A stretch of 64,000 nucleotides of DNA from Achromobacter anxifer (GTDB taxonomy: Bacteria; Pseudomonadota; Gammaproteobacteria; Burkholderiales; Burkholderiaceae_B): contig NZ_CAHLAR010000003.1 of NCBI RefSeq assembly GCF_903652925.1, forward strand, positions 186,001-250,000, given 5' to 3'. Below the pieces are notes generated by a model that saw only the letters and a list, made by a program, of their open reading frames with translations, searched no databases and was not told the origin of the DNA. Position numbers and translations under genes: made by a program. Shown piece by piece: positions 16,735 through 25,288 of this stretch. Numbering within the stretch: position 1 is the first letter of the stretch; every line of letters begins with the position of its first letter.

Positions 16735-18620
16735 TGCAGCGACTCCTTTATTTGTTCCAGGGCGGTTGGATCTTCTATGGTGGTCAGGTCCCCGGGATCG
16801 CGTCCTTCGCATACCGCGACGATCGCGCGGCGCAGGACCTTGCCAGAACGGGTCTTGGGCAGGGCGCCCACGAACCGGATCCGGGCGGGCCTCGCCACCG
16901 CTCCCAGCTGATCTTCCACCAGCCGCATGATATCGCCTTCCAGGCGCTTTGCCCCCTCTTCGGTTTCGGCGCCCACGGGGTTCTTGAGCACTGCGAACGC
17001 CATGGCGACCTGGCCCTTGAGCGAGTCGGCCACGCCAACCACCGCGCACTCGGCGATTTCGCTGTGGCTGTTGACGGATTCCTCGATCTCGCGCGTGCCC
17101 AGACGATGGCCCGCCACGTTGATCACGTCGTCAGTACGGCCCAGGATGAACCAGTAGCCATCGGCGTCCACCAACCCCCAATCGAACGTCGAGTACACCT
17201 GGCGGCCGGGAATGGAGGTGAAGTAGGTCTGCACGAAACGCTCGTCGTCGCCCCAGATGGTGGACATGGCGCCCGGCGGCAGCGGCGGCACGATGGCCAC
17301 CACGCCTTTCTGGTCCGGTCCCAGGTCTTCGCCGGTGGATTCGCTGACGATGCGCGCGTCGAAGCCATACACCGGGAACGAGGGGCTGCCGAAGCGCGTG
17401 GGCACGTTTTCCACCCCGGGTTGGGCCGACAGAATCGGCCAGCCCGACTCCGTCTGCCAGTAATTGTCGATGATGGGCTTGCCCAGGCCGCCGGAAATCC
17501 ATTGCGCCGTCGGCTCGTCCAGAGGCTCGCCCGCCAGGTAGACGGCGCGCAGCGTGGACAGGTCGTGGCGCCTGAGCAGCTCCGGATCCTGGCGCTTGAG
17601 CACGCGCACCGCGGTCGGCGCGGAAAACAAGGTATTGACGCCGAACTGCTCCACCAGCTTCCACAGGATGGCGCCGTCCGGACGCACCGGCGTGCCTTCA
17701 TACAGCACCGTCGCCTGCCCGCCGATCAGCGGGCCGTAGATGATGTAGGAATGGCCCACCACCCAGCCGATGTCGCTGGTGCAGAAGAAGGTATCGCCAG
17801 CGCGCCCGTTGAAGAGATATTCCATGGACGAGGCCAGCGCCACCGCGTAGCCACCGGTATCGCGCTGCACGCCCTTGGGCTTGCCGGTGGTGCCGGAGGT
17901 GTACAGGATATAGCTGGGCTCGGACGATTCCAGCCATTCCACCGGCACCCGCGCGCCGAGATGGCGCTCGCGCAAGGTCGCGTAATCCAGGTCGCGGCCA
18001 GCCACGGGCTCGAACGGCGCCAGGCCGCGGTCGAACACCACCACCGAGGCCGGCGGCGTCTTGGCCAACGTCAGCGCCCGGTCCAGCAGCGGCTTGTAGG
18101 GCACCACCTTGCCGCCGCGGGAGCCGCCGTCGGTGCAGACCACCACCTTGGGCGCGGCATCGTCGATGCGCTGCGCCAGGTTGACCGAGGCGAAGCCGCC
18201 GAACACCACTGAATGCACCGCGCCGATCCGGGCACAGGCCAGCATGGTGAACACGGCTTCCGGCACCATCGGCATATAGAGCAGGACCCGGTCGCCGCGC
18301 TCCACGCCCAGCTCCTTCAGCATGGCGGCGGCGGCGTTGACCTCCTCGTAGACGTCCTGGCGGGTATAGACGCGCTCGCGCTCCACCTCGGTGGACACCC
18401 AGATCAGCGCCTGCGCGTCGGCCTGGGTAGGCAGCCAGCGGTCGACGGCGTTGTAGCAAAGATTGGTACGGCCGCCCGTGAACCACTTGGCGAACGGCGG
18501 CCGGGAGAAGTCCAGCACGGAATCGAAAGGCGTTTCCCAATGAATGCGGCCGGCCTCTTCCCGCCAGAACGCATCGCGATCATGAATCGAGCGGTAATGG
18601 AAATCCCGGGTTTTTTGCAT
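16731..18620 (-). CDS. prpE: Propionyl-CoA synthetase (AMP-forming)
   Basis: 629 residues, the usual PrpE length and shorter than Acs. The N-terminal WREEAGRIHWETPFDSVLDFSRPPFAKWF and the early FTGGRTNLCYNAVDRWL are typical of PrpE. Motifs: [23 protein letters not shown] (ATP grip plus the PrpE-specific extension), NYWQTESGWPI, YWFILGRTDDVINVAGHRLGTREIEE, and PKTRSGKVLRRAI with the regulatory lysine. It activates propionate (and less well acetate) in the cytoplasm. First gene of a three-gene overlapping operon with the HbpS-like and UMF1-like genes. No other prp genes are visible in the window. Confidence 0.92.
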   Translation of the reverse strand: MQKTRDFHYRSIHDRDAFWREEAGRIHWETPFDSVLDFSRPPFAKWFTGGRTNLCYNAVDRWLPTQADAQALIWVSTEVERERVYTRQDVYEEVNAAAAMLKELGVERGDRVLLYMPMVPEAVFTMLACARIGAVHSVVFGGFASVNLAQRIDDAAPKVVVCTDGGSRGGKVVPYKPLLDRALTLAKTPPASVVVFDRGLAPFEPVAGRDLDYATLRERHLGARVPVEWLESSEPSYILYTSGTTGKPKGVQRDTGGYAVALASSMEYLFNGRAGDTFFCTSDIGWVVGHSYIIYGPLIGGQATVLYEGTPVRPDGAILWKLVEQFGVNTLFSAPTAVRVLKRQDPELLRRHDLSTLRAVYLAGEPLDEPTAQWISGGLGKPIIDNYWQTESGWPILSAQPGVENVPTRFGSPSFPVYGFDARIVSESTGEDLGPDQKGVVAIVPPLPPGAMSTIWGDDERFVQTYFTSIPGRQVYSTFDWGLVDADGYWFILGRTDDVINVAGHRLGTREIEESVNSHSEIAECAVVGVADSLKGQVAMAFAVLKNPVGAETEEGAKRLEGDIMRLVEDQLGAVARPARIRFVGALPKTRSGKVLRRAIVAVCEGRDPGDLTTIEDPTALEQIKESLQ

Positions 18621-18711
18621 TTATGTCTCCTGTTATCTTTCTTACGCCTTAAGGCTGATTGATTTCTTCTCGAATCTTTTGGTCATTCTGGTAGGCAAAC
18701 CTTGCACGAGG

Positions 18712-18722
18712 CTTGCCGCAAG
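18712..18722. promoter_or_regulatory. Short palindrome in the prpE / NlpC divergent intergenic region
   Basis: CTTGC-C-GCAAG at 18712-18722, near a partial copy (TTGCA) just before it. The 287-base region 18621-18907 is AT-richer than its flanks and should hold promoters for both genes; a TAGAAT box near 18800 may serve the plus-strand gene. Weak evidence only. Confidence 0.3.
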
Positions 18723-18907
18723 TCAAAAAGTTCTGCCAAACGTCCACGCTGCATGGACATTTACGCCAGTCTCGTAACGAACTGGTCTTAAAAGTTTGGT
18801 AGAATCCCCGCGAAGTTGTAGAAAAATGTTGATTTTGCTGACATCTCGGCCACATTCACGGCGAATTCCGTGTTTTTTGCCGTTATCTGCAAATCACCCC
18901 CAGGCGA

Positions 18908-19567
18908 ATGCATCGACACTCCAACCACGCGAGACTGATTTCATCCTCCGGCCAAGCAAATCGCGGTCTGCGCTTGCTGGCGTTGGTTGCATGCGTGGTG
19001 GGTTTGGCAGGTTGTGCCGCTACAAATCAAAAGTCAACCGCCCATACGTCCGAGATCGATCCTTACGAAACGGAATGGGTAGCCACCTCCGATGATCCCA
19101 TCGGCGTACTGGTAAGCCAGAAGTTCAAGCGCGAACGCCAGAAAACCCATTCGGGCGTCAACAGCGACAACGCCCTGGTCAGCGAAGCCCTGAACCATCT
19201 GGGCATCCGCTACCGCTTCGGCGGCAACTCTCCCGATACCGGATTCGATTGCAGCGGCCTTGTCACCTATACGGCCGAACGTTCGCTGGGCCTGAAGCTG
19301 CCCCGCAACGCCGCTGAAATGGCCCAACTGGGCACGTCCATCAACAAGAACGAGCTGAAGGCCGGCGATCTGGTCTTCTTCAATACGCTGGGCCGCCGCT
19401 ACTCGCACGTGGGCATCTACCTGGGCGACGACCGCTTCGTGCACTCCCCCAGCGCCGGCGGCGTGGTCCGTGTCGAAAACATGACCATGGCCTACTGGTC
19501 CAAGCGCTACAACGGCGCGCGCCGCATCGACAACAATCTGATGGCGTCCGCCCGCGCCTCCAACTGA
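18908..19567 (+). CDS. NlpC/P60 (C40) peptidoglycan endopeptidase, lipoprotein
   Basis: 219 residues. A lipoprotein signal with lipobox LAGC (Cys36) predicts anchoring to the membrane facing the periplasm. The C-terminal 120 residues are an NlpC/P60 domain with catalytic Cys115 (FDCSGLVTY), His167 (YSHVGIYLG) and a third polar residue His179 (DRFVHSPS), all present. It should cut D-Glu-DAP type bonds in murein peptides like E. coli Spr/MepS and NlpC. The start is at the ATG before HRHSNHARL; the long n-region before the hydrophobic core leaves room for a later start. Followed by a strong terminator. Confidence 0.93.
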   Translation: MHRHSNHARLISSSGQANRGLRLLALVACVVGLAGCAATNQKSTAHTSEIDPYETEWVATSDDPIGVLVSQKFKRERQKTHSGVNSDNALVSEALNHLGIRYRFGGNSPDTGFDCSGLVTYTAERSLGLKLPRNAAEMAQLGTSINKNELKAGDLVFFNTLGRRYSHVGIYLGDDRFVHSPSAGGVVRVENMTMAYWSKRYNGARRIDNNLMASARASN

Positions 19568-19608
19568 TACTGTCCAGGATAGCCGTCAGGCTCTCCCCTC
19601 AACAAGCC

Positions 19609-19645
19609 AAAACGCCGCCGGACTTTCCAGTCCGGCGGCGTTTTT
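19609..19645. terminator. Rho-independent terminator after the NlpC/P60 gene (bidirectional)
   Basis: Perfect 14-bp stem AACGCCGCCGGACT (19611-19624) with its complement at 19629-19642, loop TTCC, then TTTTTC. On the minus strand it is also followed by GGCGTTTTG, so it can serve the converging DUF2325 gene. Confidence 0.9.
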
Positions 19646-19724
19646 CATTTCTCTTCGCGGCTTGATGGCCGCAGGCCGTGTCGGCCTCCCCAGGTTCTTT
19701 GTCAGGTGGCGGCAGAGCGCGGTG

Positions 19725-20048
19725 TCAGTGCACCGAGCCCGCTCGCGGGCACAGGCCGCATTGCTGCAGGGCTTGCTGCATGCTGCATACCGAACGGCGA
19801 CAAGCGACGACCCGGATGCCGCCGCGTTGCGCGGCGTTGCGGAAGGTTTTCATGACGTTGTGCCCCAGGAAGTCGGTCAGCAAGATGACCAGTTGGGTGC
19901 CGGAAGGCAGCTGCAGCGTCTTCTTCTGGTGCGAAGGATCGCGCCCGCTGATGTGGTGCGTGATCGAAATATTGTGCCCTTTGAGCAGATCCGGAATGTT
20001 GCCGAGGCGGTCGGCGCCCACTACCACTGCACTTAATCCTGCCGTCAT
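19725..20048 (-). CDS. DUF2325 domain protein
   Basis: 107 residues matching the small DUF2325 family: an N-terminal strand AVVVGADRLGNIPDLL, HNISITHHISGRDPSH, a central LVILLTDFLGHNVMKTFRNAA and a C-terminal ACRRSVCSMQQALQQCGLC with five cysteines at the edge of the fold. No biochemical role is established. The ATG of MTAGLSAVVV is chosen because GTGAGG precedes it by six bases. A 19-base Fur-box-like site lies 31-49 bases upstream, which suggests repression by iron. Confidence 0.8.
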   Translation of the reverse strand: MTAGLSAVVVGADRLGNIPDLLKGHNISITHHISGRDPSHQKKTLQLPSGTQLVILLTDFLGHNVMKTFRNAAQRGGIRVVACRRSVCSMQQALQQCGLCPRAGSVH

Positions 20049-20078
20049 GATGAACCTCACTGGGTCGTTGAGACTGGA

Positions 20079-20097
20079 TGTAATGATAATGATTCCT
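20079..20097. promoter_or_regulatory. Fur-box-like site upstream of the DUF2325 gene
   Basis: The stretch around AATGATAATGATT matches 13 of 19 positions of the classic GATAAT-triplet Fur consensus, including nine consecutive bases. It lies in a strongly AT-rich island just before the DUF2325 gene. Confidence 0.6.
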
Positions 20098-20243
20098 ATT
20101 TTTTAGTCAACATAAATGAGATCTGTTCTTATTTAATTGTTTTTATGAGGCCATGGGATGAGATAGCGGCGACCGCATTTCGCCAGGAAAAAATGCGCGT
20201 CGCCTGCTGGCGCCGCGCCTCTTGTATTGGAGCAATGCTTGGC

Positions 20244-21188
20244 CTACTTCGGCGTGCCCTGCACCGCCTCGGTCACCACCGCGCGCGTCAGCGAAGGCGC
20301 CAGCATTTCCAGGAAGGTGTACACGTAGTCGCGCAGGAACACCCCCGCCTTCACGCCCACGCGGGTCGTATGCGTGCCGAACAGATGGCCCACGGGCAGG
20401 CCGACCAGATTGCCGTCGCGCCGCGGGTCATAGGCCACGCCGGCGATGATGCCTATGCCAAGGCCCACGTCGACATAGGTCTTGATCACGTCGGCGTCGA
20501 TGGCTTCCAGCACGATGTCCGGGTGGATGCCCTGGTTGGCGAAAATTTCGTCTATCGTGCTGCGGCCCGTGAAAGCGCGGTCGTAGGTCACGATGGGGTA
20601 TTCGGCCAGTTGCGCCAGCGACAGGCGCTTGGCTGCGCTGGAGGTCAGTTCGGCCAGGGGATGGTCCGGGCGCACCACCACGGTGTGCTCCCAGGCATAC
20701 ACCGGCAGCGTCGCGAGGCCGGGCGTCAGGGCCAGCGATTCGGTCGCCAGGGCGAGGTCGGCCTGCTCATGCAGCACCATCTCGGCGAGCTGGGCGGGGC
20801 TGCCTTCGGCCAGCGACAGGTGCACCTTGGGGAATTGCTTGCGGAACGCGGGAATGACTCGCGGCAGCAGATAACGCGCCTGGGTGTGGGTGCAGGCGAT
20901 GACGAGGCCGCCTTCGTCCCGGCGCGCGAACTCGTCGCTGACCTTCTTCAGGTTGTCCACTTCGCGCATGATGCGGTCGATCACCTGCGACACCGCCAGG
21001 CCGGGCTTGGTCAGCCCCTTGATGCGCTTGCCGTGCCGTTCGAAGATCTTGATGCCCAGTTCGTCTTCGAACTCGATGATCGCCTTGGAAACCCCCGGCT
21101 GGGAGGTGTAGAGCATCCGGGCGGCTTCGGTGAGGTTGAAGTCGCGCCGGATGGTTTCACGCACAAAACGAAATTGCTGCAGGTTCAT
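20244..21188 (-). CDS. cysB: LysR-type regulator CysB
   Basis: 314 residues, close to the 324 of E. coli CysB. The N-terminal MNLQQFRFVRETIRRDFNLTEAARMLYTSQPGVSK is diagnostic, as is FERHGKRIKGLTKPG. The effector domain holds IACTHTQARYLLP, the region that binds O-acetyl/N-acetylserine and sulfate in CysB, and LALATE and YPIVTYDRAFTGRSTID. It activates sulfate assimilation genes; none of those lies nearby. The gene follows mmsA on the same strand but behind a large hairpin and with its own TATAAT box (21214-21219, minus), so it is probably transcribed alone. The leader contains a 9-bp inverted repeat next to the start codon. Confidence 0.93.
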   Translation of the reverse strand: MNLQQFRFVRETIRRDFNLTEAARMLYTSQPGVSKAIIEFEDELGIKIFERHGKRIKGLTKPGLAVSQVIDRIMREVDNLKKVSDEFARRDEGGLVIACTHTQARYLLPRVIPAFRKQFPKVHLSLAEGSPAQLAEMVLHEQADLALATESLALTPGLATLPVYAWEHTVVVRPDHPLAELTSSAAKRLSLAQLAEYPIVTYDRAFTGRSTIDEIFANQGIHPDIVLEAIDADVIKTYVDVGLGIGIIAGVAYDPRRDGNLVGLPVGHLFGTHTTRVGVKAGVFLRDYVYTFLEMLAPSLTRAVVTEAVQGTPK

Positions 21189-21189
21189 G

Positions 21190-21216
21190 AATTGGCCCCT
21201 GATAGACGGGCCAATT
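21190..21216 (-). promoter_or_regulatory. 9-bp inverted repeat in the cysB leader
   Basis: AATTGGCCC at 21190-21198 and GGGCCAATT at 21208-21216, spacer 9. It ends two bases before the cysB ATG and overlaps both the putative -10 box and the ribosome-site region. It could be a DNA operator (autoregulation) or an mRNA hairpin that hides the start. Confidence 0.55.
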
Positions 21217-21227
21217 ATAAGTAATAA

Positions 21228-21277
21228 GGACGCCTTGCCATATAACTTATTTATATAAGCTTACGCGCAAGGCGTCC
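21228..21277 (-). terminator. Large hairpin between mmsA and cysB
   Basis: Perfect 11-bp stem GGACGCCTTGC (21228-21238) with GCAAGGCGTCC (21267-21277) around a 28-base AT-rich loop that contains a nested CTTAT/ATAAG pair. On the minus strand it starts five bases after the mmsA stop and is followed by TTATTACTTATAATT. Probable mmsA terminator. Confidence 0.6.
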
Positions 21278-21282
21278 CCGGT

Positions 21283-22776
21283 TCAGCGCATCGAGATCGT
21301 GGTGTTCACGCTCTTGGCATGAGCCGACCAGCGCGCGGTAACCGTCTTGGTCTGCGTCCAGAACTGCACCGCCTGCTTGCCGTTGGGGCCCAGGTCGCCC
21401 AGCTTGGAACCGCGCGAACCGGTGAAGCTGAACCAGGCCACCGGCACGGGAATCGGCACGTTGATGCCGACCTGGCCGACGTCGATGTTGTTCTGGAAGT
21501 AGCGCGCTGCGCCGCCGTCCTGGGTGAACAGCGCCACGCCGTTGCCGTTGGGGTTGCGGTTGATGAACGCCACCGCGTCTTCCAGCGTTTCCACGCCCAC
21601 CACGCACAGCACCGGGCCGAAGATTTCCTCGGTGTAGATCGTCATGTTTTCGGTGACGCCGTCGAAAATCGTCGGGCCCACGAAGTTGCCCTGCTCGAAG
21701 CCGGCGACCTTGAGGCTGCGGCCGTCCAGCAGCAGCTTGGCGCCTTCGTCCACGCCCTTCTGGATCAGGCTTTCAACGCGCTTCTTGGCGTTGGGCGACA
21801 CCAGGGGACCCAGATCCGCTTCGCGGTCCATGCCGGAATTGACCTTGAGCTTCTTGGAACGCTCGACGAAGTCAGGCAGCCAGTTGCGGGCTTCGCCCAC
21901 CAGCACGGCCACGGACGAGGCCATGCAGCGCTGGCCGGCCGCGCCGAAGGCGGCACCCACCAGCTGATTCAGCGCGACGTCCGGATCGGCGTCCGGCAGG
22001 ATCACGCAGTGGTTCTTGGCGCCCATCATCGACTGGCAGCGCTTGCCGGCGGCGGAGGCGCGGTTGTAGATCTCGGTGCCGACGCGGGTCGAACCGATGA
22101 ACGAGACCGCCTTGATGTCGGGATGCTCGCACAGGCCATTGGCCGTGTCCGGACCGCCGTGCACCACGTTCAGCACGCCAGGCGGCAGGCCGGCTTCCAG
22201 CGCCAGCTGCGCCAGGAACAGCGAGGAGGTCGGATCCTGCTCGGAAGGCTTGAGCACGAAGGTATTGCCGCAGGCCACGGCGATCGGGAACATGAAGCAA
22301 GGCAGCATGACCGGGAAGTTGAACGCGGTGATACCCGCGCACACGCCCAGCGGCTGGATCAGCGTGTAGACGTCGATGCCGGAAGCGGCGTTCTCGGCGT
22401 ACTCGCCCAATTGCAGGTTGGCGATCGAGCAGGCGTGCTCCACCACTTCCAGGCCGCGGCCGACTTCGCCCTCGGCGTCCGGCAGGGTCTTGCCGTGCTC
22501 GCGGGTGATCATTTCAGCCAGCTTGGCGGTGTTGGCGCGCAGCAGCTCCTGGAACTTCAGCATGACGCGCATGCGGGCGCCCTGCCCGCTGTTGCGCCAG
22601 GTCTTGAAAGCCTCCTTGGCATTGGAGACGGCCAGGTCCAGTTCCTCGCGCGTGGCGAAGGGCACCTTGGCGACGACCTCCTGGTTGGCGGGGTTGATCA
22701 CGTCCCGCCATTCGGTGGTTTTGGACTGCACGAGCTTGCCGCCGATCAATAGCGGAACGCGGGGGACTTCACTCAT
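21283..22776 (-). CDS. mmsA: Methylmalonate-semialdehyde dehydrogenase (CoA-acylating)
   Basis: 497 residues of the ALDH superfamily, MmsA branch. The enzyme turns (methyl)malonate semialdehyde into propionyl-CoA or acetyl-CoA with NAD and CoA, in valine, beta-alanine or inositol breakdown. Seen: [34 protein letters not shown] (NAD site), [15 protein letters not shown], the nucleophile [18 protein letters not shown] and the family end [29 protein letters not shown], which sets MmsA apart from other ALDHs. Start at [10 protein letters not shown] with GAGGAG before it. The beta-alanine-type aminotransferase at 9353 could feed it, but no partner (mmsB) is adjacent. Confidence 0.95.
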   Translation of the reverse strand: MSEVPRVPLLIGGKLVQSKTTEWRDVINPANQEVVAKVPFATREELDLAVSNAKEAFKTWRNSGQGARMRVMLKFQELLRANTAKLAEMITREHGKTLPDAEGEVGRGLEVVEHACSIANLQLGEYAENAASGIDVYTLIQPLGVCAGITAFNFPVMLPCFMFPIAVACGNTFVLKPSEQDPTSSLFLAQLALEAGLPPGVLNVVHGGPDTANGLCEHPDIKAVSFIGSTRVGTEIYNRASAAGKRCQSMMGAKNHCVILPDADPDVALNQLVGAAFGAAGQRCMASSVAVLVGEARNWLPDFVERSKKLKVNSGMDREADLGPLVSPNAKKRVESLIQKGVDEGAKLLLDGRSLKVAGFEQGNFVGPTIFDGVTENMTIYTEEIFGPVLCVVGVETLEDAVAFINRNPNGNGVALFTQDGGAARYFQNNIDVGQVGINVPIPVPVAWFSFTGSRGSKLGDLGPNGKQAVQFWTQTKTVTARWSAHAKSVNTTISMR

Positions 22777-22873
22777 TTGATGCTCCTCACACTGCATAGT
22801 CGATGCGGACGGAATCCGCGTTCATGGATCTGCGGGACGCGCCGACGGCAAGGGCCTGCCGGCGCCCCCGGGT

Positions 22874-24091
22874 TTACTGCTTGACCAGCGGGCAGGTCGA
22901 ATCGGCCAGGGGCTGGAACGCCTCGGCGGCCGGAATGGTGGCGACCAGCTTGGAATAATCCCAGCCGCCCTTGGACTCGGACGGCTTCTTCACTTCATAC
23001 AGGTACATGTCGTGGATCACGCGGCCGTCGGGACGGATCGAGGCGTTGCGCATGATCGGATCCTCGATGGGCAGCGCGCGCATCTTGTCGGCCACCACCT
23101 TGCCGTCGGTGCTGCCGGAGGCCGCGACCGCGCGCAGGTAATGCCGCACGCTGGAATACACGCCAGCCTGGGTCATGGTGGGCTTGAGGCCGCGGAAAGC
23201 CTTCTCGAAACGCGTCGACCACTGGCGAGTAGCGTCGTCGTAATCCCAGTAGAAGCCGTCCACGTAGGACAGGCCCTGGGCGCTGTCCAGCCCCAGCGCG
23301 CGCAGGTCCGACAGGAAGATCAGCAGCGACACCAGGCGCTGGCCGCCGGCCACGATGCCGAATTCGCGCGCCTGCTTGACCGCGTTGACGGTGTCCTGGC
23401 CGCCGTTGGCCAGCGCCACGACCTGGGCCTTGGAGGCCTGCGCCTGCAGCAGATAGGAGGCGAAGTCCGGCGCATTCAAGGGATGGCGCACGCTGCCGGC
23501 CACGGTGCCGCCCAGGGCCTGCACCGCCTTGGCGGTGTCGGCTTCCAGCGAGTGCCCGAAGGCATAGTCGACGGTGATGAAGTACCAGGACTTGCCGCCC
23601 GCCTTCACCGTGGCCTTGGCGCCGCCCGCCGATTGCGAATAGGTATCGAACATCCAGTGGAAGCCCACCGGCGAGCATTCCTTGTTGGTCAGCGCCGTGG
23701 TGGCGGGACCGGAGAACATCACGACCTTGTTCTTTTCACGCGCGATGCCTTGCACGGCCAGCGCAACCGCGGAGTTGGTCAGGTCGGCGATGGCGGTCAC
23801 GCCATCGCGGTCGAACCATTCGCGCGCCTTGGCCGCGCCCACGTCCGCCTTGTTCTGGTTGTCCGCGGACACCAGGTCGATCTTCATGCCCTTGCACTCC
23901 GCGGCCAGGCAATCGTCGATTGCCAATTGCGCCGCCGCCACCGAGCCTGGCCCACCCATGCCGGCGTAGGTACCCGACATGTCCGTCAGAATGCCGATCT
24001 TCACTGGCGGCTTCTCCGCCGCCTGGGCCTGGACCACCAGGGCGGCGCCCAGACACAAGCCTACGGCCAGCCCGCGTGCGTGCAATTTCAT
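22874..24091 (-). CDS. Branched-chain amino-acid-type ABC transporter substrate-binding protein
   Basis: 405 residues with a signal peptide (MKLHARGLAVGLCLGAALVVQAQA). The mature protein begins VKIGILTDMSGTYAGMGGPGSVAAAQLAIDD, the Leu/Ile/Val-binding-protein (type 1 periplasmic) signature, and continues with DRDGVTAIADLTNSAVALAVQGIARE and WYFITVDYAFGHSLEADTAKAV. Relatives bind aromatic acids, amides or short-chain acids rather than leucine, and ligand cannot be read here. No permease or ATPase genes are next to it, so it is an orphan receptor in this window. Divergent from a LysR gene, with an intervening operator-like repeat. Confidence 0.9.
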   Translation of the reverse strand: MKLHARGLAVGLCLGAALVVQAQAAEKPPVKIGILTDMSGTYAGMGGPGSVAAAQLAIDDCLAAECKGMKIDLVSADNQNKADVGAAKAREWFDRDGVTAIADLTNSAVALAVQGIAREKNKVVMFSGPATTALTNKECSPVGFHWMFDTYSQSAGGAKATVKAGGKSWYFITVDYAFGHSLEADTAKAVQALGGTVAGSVRHPLNAPDFASYLLQAQASKAQVVALANGGQDTVNAVKQAREFGIVAGGQRLVSLLIFLSDLRALGLDSAQGLSYVDGFYWDYDDATRQWSTRFEKAFRGLKPTMTQAGVYSSVRHYLRAVAASGSTDGKVVADKMRALPIEDPIMRNASIRPDGRVIHDMYLYEVKKPSESKGGWDYSKLVATIPAAEAFQPLADSTCPLVKQ

Positions 24092-24227
24092 GGATTTGTC
24101 TCCTGAGTTTTATGCGTTATGGCGCCGTCTTCGCGGCCTGCGGTCCCGGGGCTTCGGCCCCGGAGAGCCTGGCTACAGGCCCCAAGCCCGCCGACCCAGT
24201 GTAGATGTGTGAAAATCAACAAGCAAC

Positions 24228-24269
24228 ACTAGAAATGCACATTCCTTGTGCATTCATGCACAACTAGAA
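24228..24269. promoter_or_regulatory. Operator-like repeat cluster between the orphan binding protein and LysR genes
   Basis: AATGCACA (24234-24241) and TGTGCATT (24247-24254) form a perfect inverted repeat with spacer 5. A third copy, ATGCACA, is at 24256-24262. The block is flanked by direct repeats ACTAGAA at 24228-24234 and 24263-24269. It sits 46 bases before the LysR start, the usual position of a LysR operator shared with a divergent target. Confidence 0.6.
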
Positions 24270-24314
24270 TTTGGCCCGCCCAGCCTCGCGCGGCGGCGCC
24301 TGGAGAGCCGGATC

Positions 24315-25235
24315 GTGCTTGATTGGGACAGCCTGAGATATTTCCTGGAAGTGGCCCGCACCCAGCGGGTCAGCGCCGCCGCGCGCAAGCTCGGGGTCGA
24401 ACACACCACGGTGTCGCGCCGCATCCGCGCGCTGGAAGCCGAGCTGGATACCTTGCTGTTCGAGAAGTCGCGCGGCGCGGGTTTCATGCTGACGGAAGAT
24501 GGCCAGCGCCTGTTCGTGCACGCGGAGCAGATGGAAAGCACCGTGCACTCGGCCCGTGAAAACCTCTCGGGCATCGGCCAGGCGCTGTCGGGCCACCTGC
24601 GCATCGGCGCCACCGAGGGCTTCGGCAGCTACGTGCTGACGCCATTGGCGGCGGACTTCCAGCGCCGCTATCCGCACATTACGCTGGACATTCTGCCGGT
24701 GCCGCGCTTCGTCAGCCTGTCCAAGCGCGAAGCCGACCTGGCCATCACCATCGAGCGTCCCCAGCGCGGCCCGTACGTGTGCAGCAAGCTGTGCGACTAC
24801 ACGCTGCGGCTGTACGGCACGCCCGGCTACTTGGCCAGCCACCCGCCGATCAAGGAACGCTCGGACCTGGCCGGCCACACCTTCATCGGCTATGTGGACG
24901 AACTGCTGTTCAGCGAGCGCCTGCGCTACCTGGAAGACCTGCTGCCCGCCAGCAAGGTGGTACTACGCAGCACCAGCGTGGTCGCGCAGTACCACGCCGC
25001 GTTGCAGGGCCAGTCGCTGGCGATCCTGCCCTGCTTCATCGCCGCGCAGGATCCCCGGTTGACGCCCGTGCTGGAGAACGAGGTGGAGATCACGCGCTCG
25101 TTCTGGATGTACTGCCACGAAGACCTGCGCAAACTGAAGCGGGTCACGGCCTTGTGGGAGTTCATCCGCAAGTCGGTGCTGAAGAACGCCGACCTGCTGG
25201 CCGGCAAGCGCGGCACGATGACTTACCTGCCCTGA
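24315..25235 (+). CDS. LysR-family transcriptional regulator
   Basis: 306 residues from the GTG that opens VLDWDSLRYFLEVARTQ, the usual N-terminus of this LysR subgroup; GGAGAG precedes it by 8 bases, and earlier start codons would lie inside the operator repeats. Winged helix: RVSAAARKLGVEHTTVSRRIRALEAEL. The co-inducer domain follows from LRIGATEGFGSYVLTPL. Likely controls the divergent binding-protein gene. Ligand unknown. It converges with lptF. Confidence 0.9.
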   Translation: MLDWDSLRYFLEVARTQRVSAAARKLGVEHTTVSRRIRALEAELDTLLFEKSRGAGFMLTEDGQRLFVHAEQMESTVHSARENLSGIGQALSGHLRIGATEGFGSYVLTPLAADFQRRYPHITLDILPVPRFVSLSKREADLAITIERPQRGPYVCSKLCDYTLRLYGTPGYLASHPPIKERSDLAGHTFIGYVDELLFSERLRYLEDLLPASKVVLRSTSVVAQYHAALQGQSLAILPCFIAAQDPRLTPVLENEVEITRSFWMYCHEDLRKLKRVTALWEFIRKSVLKNADLLAGKRGTMTYLP

Positions 25236-25240
25236 AACGC

Positions 25241-25265
25241 CGCGGCCCGCTCAAGGCGGGCCGCG
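25241..25265. terminator. GC hairpin between the converging LysR and lptF genes
   Basis: CGCGGCCCGC (25241-25250) pairs with GCGGGCCGCG (25256-25265), loop TCAAG. It lies between two converging stops. T-runs are poor on both sides, so it is a weak or Rho-assisted bidirectional terminator at best. Confidence 0.55.
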
Positions 25266-25288
25266 CGGCGTAGAAGAATCTGCTGGCG

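Noticed and set aside
18649-18855. A 68-codon minus-strand frame in the prpE/NlpC intergenic region
   Set aside because: No ribosome site, no resemblance to a known family, and it covers the region that must hold two divergent promoters.
20169-20203. Imperfect GCGAC-GCATTT / AAATGC-GTCGC hairpin downstream of cysB
   Set aside because: The stem has unpaired bases and no T-run on the minus strand, so it cannot be called a terminator with confidence.
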